This document shows, piece after piece, positions 44,209 to 55,617 of a DNA stretch of 64,000 bases (within the stretch, counting starts at the first letter, position 1; every line of letters starts with the position of its first letter). Below the pieces are notes generated by a model. It was not told the origin of the DNA, searched no databases, and saw only the letters and a program-made list of their open reading frames with translations. Position numbers and translations under genes: made by a program. Origin of the DNA: Paraphoma chrysanthemicola (lineage: Eukaryota > Ascomycota > Dothideomycetes > Pleosporales > Phaeosphaeriaceae); NCBI GenBank assembly GCA_020744225.1, contig JAGMWG010000003.1:744001-808000 (forward strand), in the 5' to 3' direction.

Positions 44209-45252
44209 GATTCCAGTCGTATATGAACAGACTTCAACGACAAGTCTAAGCGATACAAACACGCGACTTCACCTCCAACTCGAGTGCGTCCATACCCAGC
44301 ATATATACTCTCTCCAATCCACCATACAATCTATCTATCGCCCACCTGCATCGCCATGACACGCCGCCGTTACTCGACCCCTACCGCGTCATCGACTAGC
44401 ACGATTGATAGCGATTTAAGCATCAGCAACGGGCCTGCAGGAAAAGCTTGCTGCATGGGAGATAGTCGCAAGTATTCTTATCTTGTCGAGTTGGGTGCAT
44501 TGTTATTGGTCGGTGTTGTGTAGGTGCGATTGGTCAAGATAGGAAGCTGCGAACCGACGACTGTCCGACGACGAGAAGTGGGGTGGAAGTGGAGCTCGGA
44601 ACGGGGCGCGTGAAGAGCGGCGAGGGAGTGGAGATGGAGAGGTAGAAGTTTTTTTCTCTGGTGCGGTATTGGGCAGGATCTCATTGCTGCTGAATGCAAG
44701 AAGTGCTCGTGAGTGTGGATGCGTGGGTGGGCGGCGATCTTGCAGATGGGAACGATAAGCTCAGCGCCTCGCACGTCAGATCCGATGTCCTGGGAGTATA
44801 ATCGGATGCATTTCTACAGGGTGGCGTAGTCATTTTGCTCCTATGCAGGGAGGCCAAATTGCGGACGTCAGAGAAATATTGTCAGTTTCCAAATATCCCA
44901 CAGATCCTCGAGGTAAAGCACCCTCAAGGTGCAATGCGTCCGCGTATCTACTTTACAAAATCTTTGAGTATCATGCATGACTGACAAAAATGACTAAGTC
45001 GACTGCGTAAACTCGAATACCGTATACTTTGTGACTAGTTTTGTAGTACATTGCATTCCTGACCCACAACGATGGATCTGCACTAAAAAGGCAACCAAAG
45101 CACATGCCGTGCATATCTAGTCTACCTTAGCCTTTGGTTCGCACGTGGTATACTACCACAACCACACTCCCGTTCTCTCCATCTTCATCCTTCAACAACT
45201 CCAATAATCCCTTCCTTTCCACCACACACACCGCCACCACCTTTCCCCCAAA
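44209..45252. promoter_or_regulatory. Divergent promoter spacer between permease and hydrolase
   Basis: 1.04 kb without a gene. A pyrimidine-rich tract (about 45150-45250) directly precedes the hydrolase ATG, as is common in fungal core promoters and leaders. Confidence 0.4.
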
Positions 45253-45987
45253 ATGTCAACATCCCAGATCCTCTCCTCGACCCCCTACCCCTTCCCACAC
45301 ACCTCCAACTTCTCCCCCTCCACAACCGCGCTCATCGTAATCGACATGCAACGCGACTTCCTCTCCCCCGGCGGCTATCTCTCTTCCCAAGGCTATTCGC
45401 TCACACGCTTCACCGACCTCATTCCACGCTTACAATCCCTCCTGTCTGCCTTTCGCGCCGCAGGATTTCCAATCTATCACACGCGCGAAGGTCACGCTCC
45501 AGACATGTCCACGGTCTCGAGTCGCGAATTGCATCGTAGCAGTGTGAATGGAGCAAGGATAGGGAGTCAGGGACCGTTGGGGAGGTTGTTGATTAGAGGT
45601 GAGGAGGGGCATGATATTGTTCCTGAGTTGAAGCCGGTGGAAGGGGAGGTTGTGATTGATAAACCTGGACGAGGGGCATTTATGCACACGGAGTTGGACT
45701 TGAGTTTAAGGGCGAGGGGAATCACAAATTTGGTGGTCTGTGGTGTGACCGCTGATGCGTGTGTAAGTAGTACAGTGAGAGAAGCGAGTGATCGTGGGTA
45801 TGATGTTTGCGTGCTGGAAGATGGCGTGGAGAGCGTGAGCGAGGAGTTGAAGAAGTGGGCGCTGGAGAGTGTTAGGGTGGAGGGTGGGCTGTTTGGAGTG
45901 ACCTGTGACTGTAAGAGTGTGCAGGATGTGGCGAAGAGCTGGATAAGGAAGGGCACCGAGGAACCCCAAATTGCTCAGGAAATATGA
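45253..45987 (+). CDS. Isochorismatase-fold cysteine hydrolase
   Basis: A single exon of 244 residues from ATG 45253. The catalytic triad of the family is visible: Asp31 in IVIDMQRDFLSPGG, Lys137 in VVIDKPGRGAF and Cys170 in VCGVTADACVSSTVREA. The cis-peptide dipeptide precedes the cysteine as usual (GVTADAC). The arrangement resembles fungal amidohydrolases of the ureidoacrylate/biuret-hydrolase side of the superfamily, which cleave C-N bonds, rather than true isochorismatases; the substrate is not known. No targeting signal is seen. Divergent neighbour: a permease, which could import the substrate (inference). Confidence 0.9.
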   Translation: MSTSQILSSTPYPFPHTSNFSPSTTALIVIDMQRDFLSPGGYLSSQGYSLTRFTDLIPRLQSLLSAFRAAGFPIYHTREGHAPDMSTVSSRELHRSSVNGARIGSQGPLGRLLIRGEEGHDIVPELKPVEGEVVIDKPGRGAFMHTELDLSLRARGITNLVVCGVTADACVSSTVREASDRGYDVCVLEDGVESVSEELKKWALESVRVEGGLFGVTCDCKSVQDVAKSWIRKGTEEPQIAQEI

Positions 45988-46252
45988 GCGAGTCAGTACA
46001 TCACGAACAGAGGAACGGTAAGTTGTTGTGCATGTAACGTGTATGCATTGACTATACAGTCAGAATGCGGCCGGAGGCCTCATATCATTGACGACCCAGA
46101 CCACCCATAGTGTAACGCCGAGAAGACCGATAGCCGTGCCCAAATCATATCCATGAACATTGTGTCGCAATCATCGAAGCCATCGTTGACCAATCCTGAA
46201 GTAGTTGATGAACGCTGGAGACGTGTCGTGACGAGAGAAAAGACGCAGATAT

Positions 46253-46866
46253 TTAACCACCGAAACCGTAGAGGGTACGGCCTTGACGCTTGAGGGCGTA
46301 GACAACGTCGAGGGAAGTGACGGTCTTGCGCTTGGCGTGCTCGGTGTAGGTGACGGCATCACGGATGACGCTCTCGAGGAAGGTCTTGAGGACACCACGG
46401 GTCTCTTCGTAGATCACTGCGGTAGGGTTAGTGACGTTGCGATACGACGCTGAGGTAGAGAAGGCTTACTGGCTGAGATACGCTTGACACCACCACGACG
46501 AGCGAGACGTCTAATGGCGGGCTTGGTAATACCCTGGATGTTGTCACGAAGAATCTTGCGATGGCGCTTGGCACCACCCTTGCCGAGGCCCTTGCCACCT
46601 TTGCCGCCTGCAGAGAGTCGTTAGCATTATGTCTGAGGAAGAAGAGGCGTTCATGCGACGACGTGACGACGTCGAGGTGGTGTTGCGTCAACACGTTTAT
46701 GTCGCGAAATGCAAAGGTGGGGCGACGCGTTGCGGCTGAACAACACCATGCGCGACATCGCGACACCGTGATGATCGCGCAGTGGCGGCGACAGCGACAA
46801 CAACGCCTGCAACACGATGCAAATCGATGCAGATGAGGTAATAGAAATGTACTTACGTCCAGTCAT
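46253..46866 (-). CDS. H4: Histone H4
   Basis: Three exons (46866-46857, 46607-46470, 46416-46253) give exactly 103 residues, the normal H4 length. The first exon holds only MTG and one base; intron 1 is 249 nt and intron 2 is 53 nt. The sequence GKGGKGLGKGGAKRHRKIL, then GITKPAIRRLARRGGVKRIS, YEETRGVLK and KRQGRTLYGFGG, is unmistakable. H4 pairs with H3 in the nucleosome core; its lysine-rich tail is acetylated and methylated. Fungal H4 genes often carry introns and lie head-to-head with H3, but no H3 gene lies upstream here, so this is a solitary copy within the window. Confidence 0.98.
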
Positions 46867-48006
46867 GTTGCTAAAGGGTTAGTGTGATGGGTTTTGATGG
46901 GTGTTGTTTGTAATGCAGTTGTGCAGTGGCAGTTGTTGGCTGGGTTGACGCGAATAGACGGGGAGAAGAAGAGAAAAGAAAACGACAATAAAGCGGGCGG
47001 GCGTGTTAAATAGATGCGCGGGCGTCGCGCCTGCCGCAAGATCACGCGCTAAGCTGTGTTGGGCGAGAGTAGCCTTGAGCGCAAGAAAATCAATCGAGGA
47101 CTTGCCGCTGTGCAAGAGCCAAAATCAAACGTCTGGAAAGCAGCACCTTCAAAGAGCATTGCAAAACAGCAGGCACGGCGCGTGAGATTGCTAGCCCCGT
47201 CGTAGCGCACCTGATCCGGCTTAGCGCAACCAGGATCGCGAACACCAACTCTGGAAACCACCATCCGCACCTCCAGAATCGAAGAGGATTCTCTCAGCAC
47301 TGTCCCAATATGCTTGAAAATTACCTGAAGACGAATATGATTGTCATTTGAATGTTTGCGCATCTTTCTGAAAGGAAACCAAGATGCGCAAAGGCCGGCA
47401 AGATACGAAACACGGAGGGAGCAGTACTGCGCATAACTTCATGACCATTGCCAGTTGTTGAAGACATGAGCATAAGACAGTCTACTTATCCATAGGTAGG
47501 GAATAACTTCGCTGTCGAAAGCTTGTAATGATTTCGCGTCGCCAAGTAAGGTGGTCTGCAGGCGTGAAGCAAGCAGATTGTTGACGCCACCGATCTCTCG
47601 TCGTACTCCGATGGATGATGTGGCAAAGGGCCCATCTAGGCTACAGGTGAGACTAATATCTCAATGAAATATGAGTCAGAAAACTGGCTACTACGCTGCT
47701 CCCATAAAGACACTGGCAAGGCGCAGATAGTCTCAGTATGCTATCGACACTGCGTTTAGGGCACGCATGATACTCGTTTGCCTGGTACCTAGTGATTCAC
47801 AATTGAATGGGTCACAAGCAAGAAGTACGCGTGTCAGGGAATGTAGTGCTATAGCTATTGGCATTATGACACAAATAAATCTTTTTCGCGTTGAGTCCTC
47901 ACACTTGTTGCAGGAGCCAAAATGCTCACTCTGCCCATCGCGTGTGCGTGCCCATCACTCGATGAAACCCGCCTCGTCGAGTAAGACGTTCGCAATCTCC
48001 CAGAAA
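46867..48006. other. Gene-free spacer containing the H4 promoter
   Basis: 1.14 kb. The first part lies upstream of H4 on the minus strand and must hold its promoter. No H3 or other gene is recognisable. Confidence 0.45.
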
Positions 48007-49230
48007 CTACTTTGACTCATCAACCTCCTTCTTAGGGGTATCTTCGTACACCGGTGGCTCGTCGTACGCGGGTAGCTCCGCATATTCTGCCTTCTCGTTG
48101 TTGATCTCCGCATCGACCTCCGCCTCTTCGACATCATCCTCAAGTGCGATTCTCTGGTAGCTTTGTCCGCGCATTCTCGCAATGACGATGGCGATCAGCG
48201 TGCCCAAGACCATGCCGAGCAGATATGTGACCGTTCCAGCGAAGATGCCAATAACGATTGGAATAAGAATCGTGAAGAAAGCGCGGCGGGCGAACATATG
48301 CACGCGGCTGTGAGGATGGTGTGGGTGGTGGCCGTGGCCCTTGTGGTGGTGTGGGCGATGGTGAGGATGGGGATGAGGACGGCCTGGGTGGAATCTGTGC
48401 GGCGGCTTGCCTGCAATAGTTTCCTCCATCATCGGGTTGTGATGACCATGGGGTCGCTTGTTGCAGCCCTTGCCCATCTTCTTCATTTTCTCGATCCTGT
48501 CTGCCACGATGCCCTTCCACTTGCAAAGTAGTGGCCACTCGTTGCATTCCTCCTCTTCGATAATCTCGTTCTTTTCTTCAGGTTGCGCAGTCTCGAATGA
48601 CGCGATCATGAGATGACCGCTGGCATCCTTAAGCACATTGATCCGAAGCTCCGGTGGGTTGACCGGGACGCCCTCGACTGCGGCAATCTGAAGCGTCATC
48701 GGAAGTAGCTCCATGCCGTCCTCAGCGATGGTCTCGGCGCCATTGTAACGGAACATGTAGCCTGTGACTTGTAGGCGCAAAGGCTCGCGAACGTCGGGGC
48801 TGATTTGCGAAATGTAGAACGTCTGTTGGGCGGCATTGAAGACCGGCGGGAACAGCTGGTAGCCGTCTATGCCGACAGTGTTCTCTGCAGAGCCGACCTC
48901 GAAATCCAGTTGCTGCGCAACGTTAGCAGTGTCCAAGGCAAATGTAACAAGGCCAAGCTGCTACTGCGATTCCGAGCAACAGTGTGGCAAACGTGGAATA
49001 CTTACGAATGCGCTTCCCGCGTCCTGCTTCCATGAGAGCCTGTCCTCCTCCTGAGTCGCCAGAGCGCACCCAGGACATTCTACGATGGCCGATCGCTTGA
49101 AAGGGTCGACGACCAGGCCTTCCATTGCATTATCATCTCCGAGGTCATCCGCCGTTATTGTAGGCGGAATGAGCACGGCGCTGGCGACCAGCGCCAGGTT
49201 TGCGAAGATACCCAGCTTGCTAGGAGACAT
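48007..49230 (-). CDS. Signal-peptide membrane protein with His-rich segment (DUF7728-like)
   Basis: Two exons (49230-49006, 48912-48007) give 376 residues. A signal peptide (KLGIFANLALVASAVLIPP) is followed by a luminal domain beginning ECPGCALA and LDFEVGSAENTVGIDGYQLF, with NPPELRINVLKDASGHLMIA near its end. A strikingly His/Pro-rich stretch (HPGRPHPHPHHRPHHHKGHG and beyond) precedes one membrane region (FFTILIPIVIGIFAGTVTYL). The cytosolic tail is acidic and ends with PPVY-type motifs that could recruit WW-domain ubiquitin ligases. I know this layout as a fungal protein annotated DUF7728, from memory. The His-rich part could bind metal ions; no function is established. Confidence 0.8.
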
Positions 49231-49819
49231 GATAGGTTACGTTAAGAGAAGAAAATGGGTATATCGGAAGTTATGAGAAGAAGCAGAACGCAGGTGAGGC
49301 CCTGGGGAGGCCAAGAGGCTGTGGTCGGCCTTGTCTCCGCTGCCGCGTCATCGACACTCATGTGTGGAACACGGACCTCCGATGGCTGTCAATCTGGTGC
49401 AAACACCGAAACACGCGATTTAAATAAGACAATTAAACAGCGGCATAAGTCACATACTGGAACGTGCAGCCTATCAGTTTCGAATTGGCAGACCAGGATG
49501 TGATCACCTCGAGGCCAGCCTTAATGCTCAGGTTGTCAAATTTGGTGTGAATGGTTGATGTGAGGTGTGCGGAGGCCGTGATGGTGGTCACTCTTCTCAT
49601 ATCGCTGAAGCGAACACAACTTACTAGATGCAATTGATATCCATTTCTTTGAATGGCAATTCTGTGCCGAAACCTTTCGCTGCTGTCCTATATCAGTCGA
49701 CGATCATGTAGGCTACCATAAGCTGAATCTCAGCCGACTGCGCCTGCCAACATCGTTACCGCTTTCAACTTCACCTATCGCAGCCGCATGCCCTAACATC
49801 TTTCTAAGGTTGACCCACC
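49231..49819. promoter_or_regulatory. Divergent promoter spacer
   Basis: 0.59 kb between divergent genes; no gene seen. Confidence 0.4.
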
Positions 49820-51318
49820 ATGCGACTCATCAACGCTGCGCTCTTGGAATTGGAGCGCTTTGACGATGACACAAAGATCCCACCTTACGCCATCCTGTCG
49901 CACACTTGGGGCGATGCCGAAGTCAGTCTGCAGCAATTTCAAGACACGTACATGGGGGAAGAGCATACGCGTTCTAGAGTCAAGCAGAAAGCGGGATGGG
50001 CGAAAATTGTAAGAGCGAGCAAACAGGCACTAGATGACGGATACGCGTACATCTGGGTCGACACGTGTAAGCATGGCTCCACAAGGTGCGCAGGTTCCGT
50101 CGTAGCTGATGCACATGTGCTAGGCTGTATTGACAAAACCTCATCGGCCGAGCTCAGCGAAGCCATCAATAGCATGTACCGGTGGTACAAGCGAGCAGAA
50201 GTTTGTTACGCATACCTGGAGGATGTCGCAGCAGACGCTTCCCTGACGGAGTCAGATGAAGCTCCAAGTGATACCACCAATAGCGATGAGAGTCTGGCCA
50301 AGTCCGAGCCAACGAGCAATCCCTTATTATCTTCTGATGACCATAGTGAGAGCAGCTTAGCGAAAGCCCGATGGTTTTCGCGTGGATGGTATGCACAACT
50401 TATGCAGAGCTTTTCAGAAGAGAAACGCTGACCGAGCCGTATAGGACACTTCAAGAGCTTATTGCGCCTAAAGAGGTTCGATTCTATGGTACGGACTGGG
50501 CTTTCATTGGCACAAAAGAGACTCTGCAGGACAACCTTGTGTTCATCACTGGTATAGATTTTGACGCCTTGGACGGAGAGCCTCCTGAATCTTTCAGCGT
50601 GTCTAAGAGAATGAGCTGGGCTGCTAATCGCAAGACTACGAGGATAGAAGATCTTGCCTACAGCCTCATGGGTCTTTTCGATGTCAACATGCCGCTCCTC
50701 TATGGCGAAGGCGAGAAGGCCTTTATGCGTTTGCAAGAGCAGATTCTATCTGACGATGACGACCAGACTCTGTTCGCCTGGACTCCAGTGGCGCCTCGTC
50801 CAAGTCCATATGCACTAGGGACCTCGATATTTGCTAAGCATCCGTCTGATTTCGTCGATGGATTCAAGTTCCACTCTTACGTTCCTCATGGAGAGCCTCC
50901 CATTGTCACCAACAAAGGCCTCAAGATTGAGCTGCCCGTCCTCTCCCTTAGAAACATACCTCACGGAGTTATGGATCCGAGATATAGGGATTATTTCCTG
51001 CTGGTGCTATACTGTGGTTATCACGATGATCCATTAACGCATCCTGCTATCGTAGCTCGGCGTACTGGATCTGGACAGACGTACGTTCGGCATGAAAGCA
51101 GAGCGCTTTTTCCTGTTAAGCACGAAGATGTACGTCTTACTGATTCGCGCCAAATCTATCTTCGAAGGCGACCAAAACGTTTCGCACTTTACAACAGGAA
51201 TTTGGATTACCAAGCCATTCCGACCTCTCGACCTGTGGATGAGACACTTGAGATCCGATCGTATGCACCTCGGGATGGATGGCCGAGGATACCCTTCTCC
51301 GGGTTGGAGATTAACTAG
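49820..51318 (+). CDS. HET-domain protein, LSHTW type
   Basis: Three exons (49820-50066, 50124-50388, 50445-51318) give 461 residues. The HET domain begins with MRLINAALLELERF, then YAILSHTWGDAEVS, WVDTCCIDKTSSAELSEAIN (restored by splicing intron 1), YRWYKRAEVCYAYL and SRGWTLQELIAPKEVRFY (restored by intron 2). RMSWAANRKTTRIEDLAYSL and NMPLLYGEGEKAFMRLQEQI follow. The same subfamily and the same second-intron position are seen in the gene at 60609. An acidic Ser-rich insertion lies between two conserved blocks (about 50230-50360). The C-terminal part has no recognised domain. A role in nonself recognition or cell death is inferred from the family. Confidence 0.9.
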
Positions 51319-52615
51319 ATATTTAAACCAACTAGATACGGAAGACACATGGTAGCCGAAGTACTTGAACATATTGGAAGATTCATAAACCGTTTTGGAC
51401 GAGAAGACGTAGTAATGGGGATTGCAATAGTGATGTTGACTGCGGTCAATCGGCAAGTTAGCGCTGAGCGCAAAGTCTGGAATCAAGTCTGAGCATTGGC
51501 TGCATGTGCGAAAGCATCCAGCTATGGACATCCAAAAACGTATGTTGACTTGGCATTGGTGGCTAGATCAAGACAAATGCGTGGGAACTTGTGAAAAGCA
51601 CGAACTTGATTCAGCCCTGGCACGACAGGCATCTTTAACGAAACGTCATCCTGCAGCAAGGCTGGGACATAACACCGGTGGTAAGACGCTTTGTGGAATC
51701 GCACCAGAAGGCGGGAGAAGCACGAACGTCTGGAGACGAAGAAATGTCCGTGGAGCACGATGCAGAGGGGCATGTAGCACAACGGGTCGCCTCGAGTCCC
51801 GCAGCGTGGTGTTGGGCACGAGGATCTACTGCAACTCAGCAGCGGGAGAGCTACAGTTAGGTTGATCGGTCCGGATCAATCAAGTTGTTGCAGCAGACGT
51901 TAGCTGGTCCGGGAGACCCTCGCGGCGTAGGGCTAAGGTCGGGTAGCGGTTTGGCAGTGCTGTGCCTGGCACCCTGGGTTGTACCTTGCCGCGGACTGCA
52001 AGTTGGCATTGGCCCGAGCAGCGCGACATGTGCATGTGCTGGTGCGAACGCAACGACCGGGCCTTTGGGCTCGTTCAGGTAGCGAGACGGTCACGTTGTT
52101 CAAGTTGCATGCTGCCCATGCGAACGGTTGAGCGGCAGTGGGCTGCGGCGGATGGCGATGACTGATGACTGTCGCGCGCAGCCGGCAGAGGCTTTTCCTG
52201 GTACTCACCGGTGCCGGCGCGACTGGTGCGGCGCATTGCTTGTGCGTGCGTGCTGGGCGCGGAGGTGCAGCGGTCTGCGCAGTAATTGGGCTGGAACGAT
52301 CATGCTGGTGAGGACTGGAGCCAGGTTAGGCGTCGCGGCTACGTCATCGAAATGAGGGTTGAAGACAGGCATGCCGCCGAAACCAAGTCCTTTGCAACCC
52401 CACCACTCGCCCGGGGAGTCAACAAGGCCTGCACGCCAGATAACGTCAGGCCACGGCTGCTGCATCTCTTCTGCCCACTGCGCTTATTACCCTCTGCTCC
52501 TACCCTTTCATTCCTACTCGCCCGCAAGTCATCAGGATCCTCCGCTGCTCTCCCAGCGCGGCCGATCGTCCCACCCTCCTGCCCATCTGCCCCTCTCCTG
52601 TCGCCCACTGCCAAC
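51319..52615. other. Gene-free spacer, 1.3 kb
   Basis: No supportable gene. The frame of the next gene is open for 330 bp upstream of its ATG, but this part has a different composition and no domain. I treat it as 5' leader and promoter. Confidence 0.4.
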
Positions 52616-54301
52616 ATGTCGCGACGCTACCCTACCGCCGAGCTCTATGAGGAGCGCGAGCGGGACTTCTACCGCGGCAACAACCGCACCAGCCGCAACT
52701 ATGAGGAGCTCGATGTCGAGCTTCGTCGCGGTGCTGGCGCAGACCCGCGGCGTAGCGCTCCGGACTTCCTCCACGACGACTACAACCGCCCCACCGCCGG
52801 CCCCATGGTCGTTCGTGGCCGCGATGAAGACACCTTTTCTCGAGCAGGCCCTCGCAGCTCCCGCGGTGGCTTTGACGACGACACTCGCTCGGTGCGCAGC
52901 AGTCGTGCGCCCCCTCCTCCCTCCAGCGTAAGGGACCTGGATCCCCCTGCACGCCGTGGGACGCGTGACTTTGAGCGGGACGAGACGGACATCAGAATCA
53001 GTCGCCGCGAGCAGTCGCGACCCAGAGAGCCTGAGCTCCGCGCAGTCGAGCGCGAAGACATTGTGTTCCGCCGTGGTGATGGTCCCCGCCAGATGCCGCG
53101 CGAGGTCGAGCACGACGACGTGCGCTTCCGGGGCCGCGGGCGTGGAGATGGCATCGACATCCACGCTAGTCGCAGCGAAGTCAGCCGCCATGGCCGCGAC
53201 GTATCTGCTGAGCGAGGCTCAATCCGCTTCCAGGAGCGAGACGGCAACTTTGAGCTCCGCGCCAACCGCCGCGAGTTCAGCCGCGACGGCCGCGACACCA
53301 GCCGAGAGCGCAGCTCTCTGACCATCAGAGGCCGAGAGAGAAGTCTGCCTCCTCCACGCTCGCGTGGAGAGCTCGTTGCCCGAGAGCACGAGGAGTTTAC
53401 CATCCGCCGTCGCGACACCTCCCCACAGCCCCGGGAGGTCATCAAGGATGAGATCATTATTAGGCGTAAAGAGGAGCGAATGCCCACTCCATCTCCATCC
53501 CCATCTCCCCCTCCACCACCACCGCCACCGCTAGAGCCGGAGATCCGACCTCCGATCATCCAGGAGATCATCACGCACCACCGACATATTGATCATGGTA
53601 GGTACCTGTTTTCACTTTGCAAAGTCTTTACTAACTGAGGTCACAGGTGTTGAAAGGGCGCGATCTCCCACCCCACCACCACTACCAGCGCCGCCGTCTC
53701 CTCCTCGCGCTGTGAATGAGACCCTCGAAATCGATATTCGGCGGAGAGAGTAAGTGGACCGTGCTGAGAATGACCCATACACGACTAACAACGACACAGA
53801 AGCCGAAGCCGCGGTCCAGGTCGTGGTCGAGAATATGAAGACCTGAATCTGGAGATCGACATCAACCGCGAAAATGGTAAGCCCAAATTCTTCTCACTTG
53901 TTTTCTTCTCGCGCACATGACTGACACTACACGGCAGGCGAGTTCAACGTCAAGCCGCGGAAGAAGGACATGTGGACCGAGGTGACCAAGGACTTGGTGA
54001 TTCGGGAAGCCATCGATCAGATGGGCTACTCATGCGAGGAGACTGACGATTTCTTTTACATCATGGAGTACCTGCGATACGTGAGTCTATTCATCATCAA
54101 TATAGGACTCAGCATTCTAACAGCTACTAGGAGGATGTGCTGCAGCTCGTGGAGCTATCAGATGACCTCCGCCGCAAACACAAGCTCCGCATCGAGTTTG
54201 AGCGCACGACGATCCGTGATCCACCGAGATCCAAGTACGACGAGAAGTTCTACGAGCGCGAGGTTTCTTATGATAGTCGCCGTTCGCGCGGTTATCGCTA
54301 A
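52616..54301 (+). CDS. Arg-rich, charged protein with conserved C-terminal domain (DUF8035-like)
   Basis: Five exons (52616-53597, 53647-53749, 53800-53876, 53938-54080, 54131-54301) give 491 residues; every junction keeps phase. The first ~290 residues are dominated by R, D, E and S with many RR, RE and RD pairs, and end in a Pro run (PSPSPSPPPPPPPPL). The last ~140 residues look folded: KKDMWTEVTKDLVIREAIDQ, then MGYSCEETDDFFYIMEYL and VELSDDLRRKHKLRIEFE. I recall this end from fungal proteins labelled DUF8035. The Arg/Asp/Ser-rich part resembles RNA-processing proteins and may be phase-separating (inference). The ATG at 52616 is chosen because the conserved MSRRYPTAELYEERERDFYR start looks native. 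Confidence 0.8.
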
Positions 54302-55617
54302 AGCTGTGTGCTTGGCAATACTACGCTGCGGAATCCATCAGAGCTGAGACTCGAGAGACAGCTCGATGAGTCTCATATCTGGAACCGGCGGGCAGATCTG
54401 TCTCGGCGAGCGCAAGTTTCACTTCGACCAACACTGCTTAGATGTTTTGAGGAGCACAGTCACGGTAACTCTTCTCATCCACAGCAGAAGTTTCAACATG
54501 ATACCAGACTTGTTCGCGACATGAAATCATGGTTCGTGACGACATTACGGCCTTGCGCAGAGTGTGGACCTGCATACCTAACGACAATTATGACATGACC
54601 AGCATTGGTGGAGCGATTAAGAGGTGGTTTGTTTTGGCGCTTTTTTGTGTTTTTCGAGAGGGGCAGGTTTTCGGGTTTGGTCTGCTGTTCGCAGCGGCCT
54701 TGCAGGTGCGAGGCGAAGAGGCGAAAGGGTATGGAGGTACATAGTTCTCTTCTTGCGAAATTCCAACAGTATAAAGACATTCCACAGGAATTAATATTGT
54801 ACGCGCGGAGTGAACATGTGCTGATCGGTGACGGTGCCGCGTATATGAATAGCACTACATTACCGACGTCCTAATCGAGAACGCGCAGTGCATGCAGCGC
54901 CCGCGAAAAGCAAAGCAAGGGTATGCGCTCTTTTTGCAGCAAATTGCCATTATTGCCGCGCATCCCTTCTGTACCCAAATCCAACCCCGAAAACAGCCCA
55001 TGTGCATCTCACAAATAAACCGACATTGCTGGGCAACATGGCCGGCCAGCCGCGCAAAAAGGCAACCTAAAAATAACCCCCATCCACCCCATTGAGTATT
55101 CCCGCATCACATCTCACGATTGGCACGGCGCCAAAACTACACCCCACTGCAATCCACGACTTGGCTCTGTCCCCGGAAAATCCGGCAACGCCAACTACAG
55201 TAACACTAATTACTGGTTGGCGCCCGCTACCCCGTTCGGGCGTGCCCGAAAGCGACGCCAGGGGTTTCATGTTGTGTGCAGCCTGCAGCTGCTGTTTAAG
55301 CGCCCAAGTGTTGCTTGTTTTAGGTTCCAGCGCAAGGACTGATTGGTGCGTTTGTGCAGATCAGGCGAACAGAGTGTGGATGGTTGGGTGGGTGGATTCC
55401 AGCGAGGGTGATGTTTCAGGGTATTGTAGTGAGGCAGGCGGCGGGTGTGGTGGCACAGCTGATGCCGGTGGCTTTGGTATAAGGTTGGACGGGTGCCGGT
55501 GCAAAGGAAGGGGTCGCGAGTCTGGTGGTAGTATATTACTGCTATTACTACGTACGGACACTGTTGCTTTTGCGGAACGTTTTGAGCGAAGATCTGATTG
55601 TTTGAAGAACCTGAATA
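54302..55617. other. Gene-free spacer, 1.3 kb
   Basis: No supportable gene. It holds the 3' side of the DUF8035-like gene and the promoter of the DOMON-b561 gene. Small frames such as 54529-54744 lack support. Confidence 0.4.
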
